A DNA stretch of 64,000 nucleotides from S015-6 sp964479535 (lineage in GTDB: Bacteria > Desulfobacterota > DSWW01). The position numbers and the translations under genes were made by a program. The notes under the pieces are model-generated. The model did no database searches, had not been told where the DNA came from, and was given only the letters and a program-made list of their open reading frames with translations. Positions 59,401-64,000 of the stretch are shown piece after piece (the stretch's first letter is position 1; each line of letters begins with the position of its first letter). Location of the stretch: NCBI GenBank assembly GCA_964479535.1, contig CAYZMM010000001.1:186001-250000 (forward strand), written 5' to 3'.

Positions 59401-60835
59401 CCATCTCCGCTGGCTCACCGACTCGAACTACACGCACGTGTACTACGTGGATCTGAAGCCGAAGATCGCAGACGTGAGAATCTTCCCGGACGACGCAACC
59501 CATCCGGACGGCTGGGGCACCGTTCTCGTCGGCGGCCTGCGCCTGGGCGGCGGGCTCTACGAGGTGGACGACTTCAATCAGGACGGGAACCCGGGCGACA
59601 CCGAGGTGTTCTCCTCCTGCTACTTCGCCCTGGACATCACCAACCCCGGGGCCCCCGAGTTGCTGTGGGAATTCACCGACCCGGCCAACCTGGGATTCAC
59701 GATCGCCTATCCTACCGTTGCGCGTGTAGGCGACCGGAACGGGCCGGGGGACTGGTACGTCGCCTTCGGTTCCGGCCCCACCGATTTCGACGGCACGAGC
59801 GACCAACAGGCCTCCATCTACGTGCTGGACCTCCTTACCGGCAACCTGGTGAGGCGTATCGGGGCGAACCCGGGAGGCGACGGGTTCCCGGCGGACCCGG
59901 TACTGGAGAGCCGTGCCTTCATGGCCGGAGCCGCCTCCATGGACATCAACCTGGACTACCAGACGAATGCGATCTACATCGGCGAGAGCTTCCAGGTCCC
60001 GGGCGTGGACAACTGGCGCGGGCGTATGTACCGGATCCTGATTGCGAGCCCGGACACGGAAACCTATCCGGCACCGAACGGATGGTCCGCCTCGTCCCTT
60101 GCCCTCACGAAGACCGACCAGGCGATCATGGCCCCGCCGGGACTGGCCACCGACTACCAGCACACACCGTGGGTCTACTGGGGCACGGGCCGTTTCTTCA
60201 CGGAAGACGACAAGGTGGCCCTCCACACCCAGAGCTTCTTCGGTGTGAAGGACACGACCCTTGCCGAAGGCAGTTCCGCGCCCGGCGTCCTTCCCAACGA
60301 CTTGATCGATGTCACGAACGCCCTCGTTACCTACGGGGAACCGAGCACCGTCACCGGCATCCCGGACGTTGCCGCGGGCAGCTCCTGGCAGGCGATGCTC
60401 TCCGAGATGCGGGGAACACAGGCGGACCCCACCTTCGGATGGATTCTCGACGTGGTCGACATTGCCGGGTGGGGCTCCGGGGAACGGATCCTCGAGAAGC
60501 CGAGTCTCTACGGCGGCCTGGCCATGTTCACCTCCTTCAGGCCGAACGAAGACATCTGTGGGTTCGGTGGGGACGGCCGACTGTACGCCATGTACTACGA
60601 GACCGGAACGCCTTACAGCCGGGACGTGTTCAGCCTCGGCAACCCGGCCCTGGGGACCCCGCTCAGGCGGTCGGTGAGCCTCGGCCAGGGGCGGCCCTCC
60701 AGTCTGGCCATTCACGTGGGCCAGGAGAAGGGTGGAAAGATCTACGTACAGCAGAGCACGGGAACGATCGAGGAGCTCGTGATGCGGACCCCCTTCGGTC
60801 AGAAGAGCGGAAACGTGCTCTGGTATGAGGATTAG
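56492..60835 (+). CDS. pilY1: Type IV pilus tip adhesin/biogenesis protein PilY1
   Basis: A 1447-residue PilY1. A signal-like hydrophobic stretch lies at residues 52-70 with a likely cut near ASA-DP. The N-terminal domain has the metal-ion site LILDNSGSMNEF (Asp100) of von Willebrand A domains and IMITDGEPNNN. The C-terminal PilC/PilY1 beta-propeller begins near residue 830 with the calcium-loop VDTDGDTMADEETVW and DIIYSTPAVVSRP, followed by VYVGANDGMLHAF. It helps extend pili and mediates adhesion. The ATG at 56492 is used; ATG 56510 is equally possible and neither has an ideal ribosome site. Confidence 0.9.
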   Translation: MRKARAMERNPTNKTTGYVKMAPYRTSWFRFRTRRNHTDCPGTAKIVKGGPFYGTLVAFLLAFQVLASGASADPQTLADYTAFPPFISATVEPNILLILDNSGSMNEFAYKEVTGYRCATTEAFTGYEEGTKYYGLFDPDLCYKYDNSGHYFYPSGAVVDDPATPNIRERSAGFAADPMRFSGNWLNWWTMRRLDVAKKVLTGGRLADDPGEYVLLGTPTERDYRRIYNDHTAATDPFGVATKNVYYTPFRQGLYSYFFNDRRNGEFAILFNFVNAVFDHPDDLGPAGCADTGAYTVLTNDPAYQNVGESGYAYDAYFLAVKDGTVGVDLAPAGIVQDMADQVRFGYMQFNIGSGPAEGYSGDYGTWDIDGDGVVDIRWGYADGGRVRNYVGDTATVVSPQGETVLQLVDNINRQMIKMNTPLEEVLNEAVRYYRQVPPCYVPDYPDTPPNNNVDFEVNDVWDPYYFNDFYGPGSGEWIPCAKSFVIMITDGEPNNNSGAGSCGNYNADFDGDGGGFLEDIGYLMNTEDVRPDLPGTQNISLYTIWTFEEPGEAQEAVNYLKRASRAGAFTDMNDDGQPWCEVNCGGWGTEFYPGSCGSRNAMNQCTAHTMCQEWDRNCDGIPDTYYEAQNGEQISESLLLAITDILRRSASGTAVSILSTSAHGEGSLFQAYFKPSEVTSMGDQSAETRWLGYLHGLWVDDHGNLREDNGDFRLLYEEDNIIQFYFDEENGTRVRRNYVSAGNLYGDNTWDETNISMNDVHSMWEAGKKLAIRNLNTNPRKIYTTLDGTSLVDFDPGQAATFQHYLRAATVDEAEDIMHFIHGDEDQIPSMMRQRRVYVDTDGDTMADEETVWRLGDIIYSTPAVVSRPMENYDDIYSDPTYGEFEYLYARGAGVSPSPRPTVVYVGANDGMLHAFNAGVYRPGSDVATQDREHGRYTLDYPSYYTGALGRVPDRGEEIWAYIPRSILPHLRWLTDSNYTHVYYVDLKPKIADVRIFPDDATHPDGWGTVLVGGLRLGGGLYEVDDFNQDGNPGDTEVFSSCYFALDITNPGAPELLWEFTDPANLGFTIAYPTVARVGDRNGPGDWYVAFGSGPTDFDGTSDQQASIYVLDLLTGNLVRRIGANPGGDGFPADPVLESRAFMAGAASMDINLDYQTNAIYIGESFQVPGVDNWRGRMYRILIASPDTETYPAPNGWSASSLALTKTDQAIMAPPGLATDYQHTPWVYWGTGRFFTEDDKVALHTQSFFGVKDTTLAEGSSAPGVLPNDLIDVTNALVTYGEPSTVTGIPDVAAGSSWQAMLSEMRGTQADPTFGWILDVVDIAGWGSGERILEKPSLYGGLAMFTSFRPNEDICGFGGDGRLYAMYYETGTPYSRDVFSLGNPALGTPLRRSVSLGQGRPSSLAIHVGQEKGGKIYVQQSTGTIEELVMRTPFGQKSGNVLWYED

Positions 60836-60888
60836 GCGCGTCCACGAGAACCAGCCGGAAACGGCGGCACGAGGAAAGGGAGAAGACG

Positions 60889-61329
60889 ATGAACCTCCGA
60901 GGACTTGGTCGGTCGAAGAAGCTGCGAAGGGCATTCCTGGCCGGGGTTCTGCTGCTCGCGGTCGCCTTTGCCCGGGAAGGCCCGGGCGCGAGCGAGAAAT
61001 ACGGGATGCCGAGCGAAGACGAGGCCCGGCGATACGGGTACACGGGTTCCGGAAGAACGGGGGAGCAGCTCGCACGCGTCCGTTCCCTGGCCACCCAGGA
61101 AGACAGGCTCTTCGTGAACGGCGAGCCTTTCGTCCTCAAGCGCCAGACGCGCTTCGAGGACGAGCGGGGAGCACGCATCCGGCTGGAGGAGATCCCTGCC
61201 GGCGCGCAGATCGCGATCGAATACCGGACGGGCTCCAACCTCGAGGACAGCGGATACGGTCCCGAGGCGAAGATCCTCACGAGGGTTCGCATTGTCGCAC
61301 CCCCTCCGCAGCAGAAACCCGCACCTTGA
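60889..61329 (+). CDS. Small secreted protein in the pilus operon (PilY2 position)
   Basis: A 146-residue protein with a signal peptide (FLAGVLLLAVAFA near residues 16-28). The mature part is mostly polar, with RLFVNGEPFVLKRQTRF and AGAQIAIEYRTGS in a small beta-rich domain, and ends in a proline-rich PPPQQKPAP tail. In some bacteria a small gene pilY2 occupies this position, but I could not recognise sequence homology. The ATG follows AGGAAAGGGAG. It lies 53 bases after pilY1 and 8 bases before the next pilin gene, so it belongs to the operon. Confidence 0.65.
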   Translation: MNLRGLGRSKKLRRAFLAGVLLLAVAFAREGPGASEKYGMPSEDEARRYGYTGSGRTGEQLARVRSLATQEDRLFVNGEPFVLKRQTRFEDERGARIRLEEIPAGAQIAIEYRTGSNLEDSGYGPEAKILTRVRIVAPPPQQKPAP

Positions 61330-61337
61330 GGAAGGTT

Positions 61338-61967
61338 ATGAGATTTTCCGGAACACTGACCGAGCGGAACGGAATCCGAGGCTTCAGTCTCGTGGAGATG
61401 ATGGTCGTCCTGGCCCTGATCGGGGTCACCACGGGCGTCGGCGCCGTCTACATCGGCTCGAACGAAACGGAACTCCGGAAATTCACGCGGAACGTACGTT
61501 TCGACATGGAGCGGGCGAAACAGGAGGCCGTGTCCAGGAAGGAGGCGATTCATCTGGACCTCTCCTACGATCCGCCGTCCATCGATTGCAACGAGGACAG
61601 CGCGCTGACGGCCGAGGACCAGTGTTACGTCCTCTATGAGGATCTGAACGGTGACGACCAGTACACTTCAGCCGCAGACGACAAGATCAAGATCGAGATG
61701 GCTTCGAAGAAGATCCGGTTCATCAATGACGAAGGAGTGGGGGGGCTCGCGTTCTTCTTCACCCCTACGGGAGAGAGTCGTGCCAGAGAGGTCGAAATAA
61801 AGGCAGCCGTTCCCGTGAAAGAGAGCTGTTGCATCTCCCGCTGCATGGCCGTGTCCTACCCCCTCGAGGTCAGCCACGTGGGAAGGGTAACGGTCGGCAA
61901 GAAGCAGGAGGGTTGCATGGGACAGCCCGAGGAGAGCTGTATCGCTTCATCCTATTGCTACATGTGA
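61338..61967 (+). CDS. FimU/FimT/GspH-type minor pilin
   Basis: A 209-residue prepilin-like protein. Cleavage site G-FSLVEMMVVLALIGV lies at about residues 15-30, with the conserved Glu at mature position 5. The C-terminal globular domain is rich in cysteine (ESCCISRC and further Cys near the end), suggesting disulfides. Minor pilins of this type prime pilus assembly. The start is ATG 61338 after GAGGAAGG; a longer open frame upstream overlaps the preceding gene. Confidence 0.82.
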   Translation: MRFSGTLTERNGIRGFSLVEMMVVLALIGVTTGVGAVYIGSNETELRKFTRNVRFDMERAKQEAVSRKEAIHLDLSYDPPSIDCNEDSALTAEDQCYVLYEDLNGDDQYTSAADDKIKIEMASKKIRFINDEGVGGLAFFFTPTGESRAREVEIKAAVPVKESCCISRCMAVSYPLEVSHVGRVTVGKKQEGCMGQPEESCIASSYCYM

Positions 61968-61977
61968 GAGGTTCGAC

Positions 61978-63087
61978 ATGAAGAAGGAGACAAGGATCTG
62001 TTCGGTAAGACGGCGGGTGCTCGGGGCCGCGGCGCTTCTGCGTTCCACCAGGGCCTTCAGCCTGCCAGAGCTCATGGTCACCATGGTCGTCTCCGGCCTG
62101 CTCGTCAGCGGAATCGTGGGCGGCTACATCGTCCAGAAGCGGAGCTACGAAGACGAGGCAGGATTGATCGACATGCAGCTGAACGGTCGTGTGGCCATGA
62201 ACCGTACGGCAGAGATCGTCCGCAACGGCGGGCTGGGCTGCAAGGACAACTTCCCACCGAAGAACACCGGTGTGCTGGAAGGGGTCTTCAACAACTACAC
62301 GCAGGTGTTCACGGCGCGAGACCGGAACGACGGGCCGGACACCTTGACGGTGGTGACCGGCCTGCGTCCCAGGACCGTGGTGGAGACCCTCGCCACCGAT
62401 CACGTTGTGGTGGAGGAGATCAAGAATCCGAATGGCGTGGCCCACTTCGACCTGGACAAGAGCCGATACATCTTCTTCTCCCCCCAGGGAGAGAATGAGT
62501 TCATCCAGGTGCAGTCCCTGGACGAAGTCACGCGGGAGGTGAGGCTCTCTGCGCCCTGTGACACGCTGGACAACGACTTCTGCACCATCAAGGAGGGGGA
62601 CAATGTGTTCCGGGTGAACGCATACACCATCACCCTCGACCAGAACGGAGCGGAAATCATCGATGTGGACGACGACGGCACGGTGGCGGACCGGGACGGC
62701 GACCAGACACCGGACCTGTACATCTACAGCAATACGCGGGACCTGGTCCCGGATGCCGACACGGCGACTGCGGGGCAGGCGAATGTGAGTTCTGCCGAGG
62801 TTGCGGAGGGCATCGAGGCCCTGCAGTTCCAGTACGGCTGGGACGCGAACGAAAACGGCGAGATCGAGGATGCGGAATTCGTGGATGACCCGACCGGCAA
62901 CGAGGACGACGTTCGGGCGGTCCGCATCTACATTCTCTCCCGAACCCTGACGCCCGACCCCGGCTACGAGGACCCGAACGCCACCTACACCGTTGCAAAC
63001 CAGACCATCAACCTCACCACGGATGAACGCCGGTACCGCCGGCAGCTCTTCGTCGAAACGGTGATGGTGCGGAACATGAATCTGTAA
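61978..63087 (+). CDS. pilW: Minor pilin PilW-like
   Basis: A 369-residue prepilin with a longer leader than its neighbours. The cleavage zone is RAFSLPELMVTMVVSGLL near residue 26, with alanine rather than glycine just before the Phe; Glu5 is present. The mature domain has RNGGLGCKDN near the start and an acidic loop VDDDGTVADRDGDQTP (near residues 225-240) that could bind calcium. The name rests on length, position and layout. The ATG has AGAGG upstream, 10 bases after the previous gene. Confidence 0.78.
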   Translation: MKKETRICSVRRRVLGAAALLRSTRAFSLPELMVTMVVSGLLVSGIVGGYIVQKRSYEDEAGLIDMQLNGRVAMNRTAEIVRNGGLGCKDNFPPKNTGVLEGVFNNYTQVFTARDRNDGPDTLTVVTGLRPRTVVETLATDHVVVEEIKNPNGVAHFDLDKSRYIFFSPQGENEFIQVQSLDEVTREVRLSAPCDTLDNDFCTIKEGDNVFRVNAYTITLDQNGAEIIDVDDDGTVADRDGDQTPDLYIYSNTRDLVPDADTATAGQANVSSAEVAEGIEALQFQYGWDANENGEIEDAEFVDDPTGNEDDVRAVRIYILSRTLTPDPGYEDPNATYTVANQTINLTTDERRYRRQLFVETVMVRNMNL

Positions 63088-63109
63088 AGGGATGCAGGAG
63101 AAATCGAAG

Positions 63110-63616
63110 ATGAACGAACCGGCTGGGACAAAGAGCTACCGTCCACGGGGTCGCTTCCGACTGCGGACCTGTCGCCGTACCGAAGGATTCACCCTTCTGG
63201 AGGTCCTGATCGCGATCGTGATCCTGTCGATCGGCGTTCTCGGCTACATGGCGGTCCAGTTTCAGAGCGTCAGCAGCCGGGCCTTTGCCAAGACGCTGCA
63301 CACCGCCATGACCACCGGAATCACCAACCTGGAGGAGTTGCGGACCCTCGATTTCGCGCAACTGGGGGGCACCGGCGTCGAGTATTTCGACAAGATCACG
63401 GGCCAGGCGGCCACGGAAACCGACTACGACGAAGGCAGGGCCTACAAGGCCGAATGGAGCGTCTCCGACTGGAGCCATGTGTCGGACAACCCGAACTGCT
63501 TCATCAACGAGATGAAATCGCTTCACGTCGTGGTCCGCTGGAAAGAGAAGGGAATGGACTACTCATCCGCGTTCTTCACCTTTGAAAGGGGCAGGAAGAC
63601 AGGAGACATCTCATGA
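63110..63616 (+). CDS. pilV: Minor pilin PilV-like
   Basis: A 168-residue prepilin. The cleavage site TEG-FTLLEVLIAIVILSIGVLG (near residues 26-45) is the typical PilV sequence, and the globular part has LHTAMTTGITNLEEL. ATG 63110 is chosen because AGGAG lies 9 bases upstream; ATG 63092 has none. The stop overlaps the pilX start by four bases. Confidence 0.85.
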   Translation: MNEPAGTKSYRPRGRFRLRTCRRTEGFTLLEVLIAIVILSIGVLGYMAVQFQSVSSRAFAKTLHTAMTTGITNLEELRTLDFAQLGGTGVEYFDKITGQAATETDYDEGRAYKAEWSVSDWSHVSDNPNCFINEMKSLHVVVRWKEKGMDYSSAFFTFERGRKTGDIS

Positions 63617-64000
63617 GAGACCATCACCGGGTATCGGTCAAGCGAACGCTGGGGGGCCAGGAGGGCCTCGTTCTGCTCTCGACGCTGCTCATTCTGTCCG
63701 CGGTGTCGCTGGTCGCCGTCGGCATGAGCGGGGATACCACGACCGCCCTTCAGATTGCAGGAAACCGGAGACTCGCACAGCAGTCCTTTCATCTCGCCGA
63801 CGGTGGAGCCGACATCGGGACCCACGTGGTTCTGGACTACCTCTACCCGGACGCCGTGGACCCGAATTCCGATTTTCCGCTCTACGACGACGTGGTCACC
63901 CTGATGGGCGGCAAGCTGCAGATGACCCACTTCCGGACCGATGCGAACATCATGGCGGACATCAAGGGGTATCCGACCAACGACAACCAGCAGGACCCGG
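63613..64000 (+). CDS. pilX: Minor pilin PilX-like (partial)
   Basis: 129 residues are visible; the rest lies beyond the window end. The start resembles PilX: GLVLLSTLLILSAVSLVAVGMS, then LQIAGNRRLAQQSFHLADGGAD, where PilX proteins have AGN and FQAAEA. The ATG overlaps the pilV stop (ATGA). PilX sits near the pilus tip complex with PilV, PilW and PilY1. PilE and PilA are not seen and may lie beyond. Confidence 0.82.
   Translation, partial: MRDHHRVSVKRTLGGQEGLVLLSTLLILSAVSLVAVGMSGDTTTALQIAGNRRLAQQSFHLADGGADIGTHVVLDYLYPDAVDPNSDFPLYDDVVTLMGGKLQMTHFRTDANIMADIKGYPTNDNQQDP

Noticed and set aside
57941..61075. 1044-residue open frame antisense to pilY1
   Set aside because: Composition shadow; the plus strand encodes a clear PilY1 with metal-binding motifs.

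Overview
This window is bacterial DNA of high GC content, densely coded, with little intergenic space. Its gene content suggests a Gram-negative anaerobe of the Desulfobacterota (the former Deltaproteobacteria). The pointers are a yebC-ruvCAB block followed by meaB, a yceD-rpmF-fab-nrdR-rib-nusB run, PyrK/PyrD of the NAD-linked class 1B, a LUD-domain protein, a MEMO-family protein, a type IV pilus tip operon with a sigma-54 type promoter, and acyl-CoA and ketone catabolism genes. The taxonomic call is inference from gene content only.

Layout. (1) 1-15.6 kb is an accessory catabolic region. It holds a GAF sensor kinase (cut by the window edge), an NTF2/SnoaL-like protein, a thiolase, a PaaK-like acyl-CoA ligase, a secreted YCF48-type beta-propeller protein with an RND/MMPL transporter, an electron transfer flavoprotein pair, a DUF3237 protein, an acyl-CoA dehydrogenase, two tandem DUF2148 Fe-S type proteins and an Old Yellow Enzyme/2,4-dienoyl-CoA reductase. 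Together they look like uptake or export, CoA activation and beta-oxidation-like breakdown of a hydrophobic, perhaps cyclic, acid or ketone. (2) 15.7-18.4 kb pairs a CCA-adding/poly(A) polymerase with RNA 3'-phosphate cyclase just downstream of a tRNA-Met gene. (3) 18.6-24.1 kb runs yebC, ruvC, ruvA, ruvB, an MBL-fold hydrolase, meaB and a LUD protein as one probable operon. (4) 24.2-31.9 kb is a five-gene operon encoding two HyuA-type ATPase subunits, a gamma-type zinc-ribbon subunit, a UroD-fold protein and a HyuB subunit. It resembles a multi-subunit ketone carboxylase such as acetophenone carboxylase.

(5) 32.0-38.3 kb has tRNA-Val and gltBD (glutamate synthase). (6) 38.4-43.4 kb has pyrimidine and purine genes (pyrD, pyrK, purC), rimI, a YfgM-like TPR protein and two small unknown proteins. 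(7) 43.4-52.3 kb is a long minus-strand housekeeping run: yceD, rpmF, fabD, fabG, acpP, rpiB, dCMP deaminase, nrdR, ribD, ribE, ribH, nusB, a nucleosidase and a radical SAM protein. It has a strong promoter at its head. (8) 52.4-56.2 kb has a MEMO protein, tRNA-Gln, tRNA-Glu, two TPR proteins and aroQ. (9) 56.2-64.0 kb is a sigma-54-type promoter followed by pilY1, a small secreted protein, a fimU/fimT-like pilin, pilW, pilV and pilX, the last cut by the window end.

Most promising for follow-up are the five-subunit carboxylase-like operon with its embedded UroD-fold protein that lacks the usual zinc ligands, the catabolic island with tandem DUF2148 proteins, and the RNA 3'-end gene pair placed behind a tRNA terminator. 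No CRISPR array, transposase or integrase was seen.
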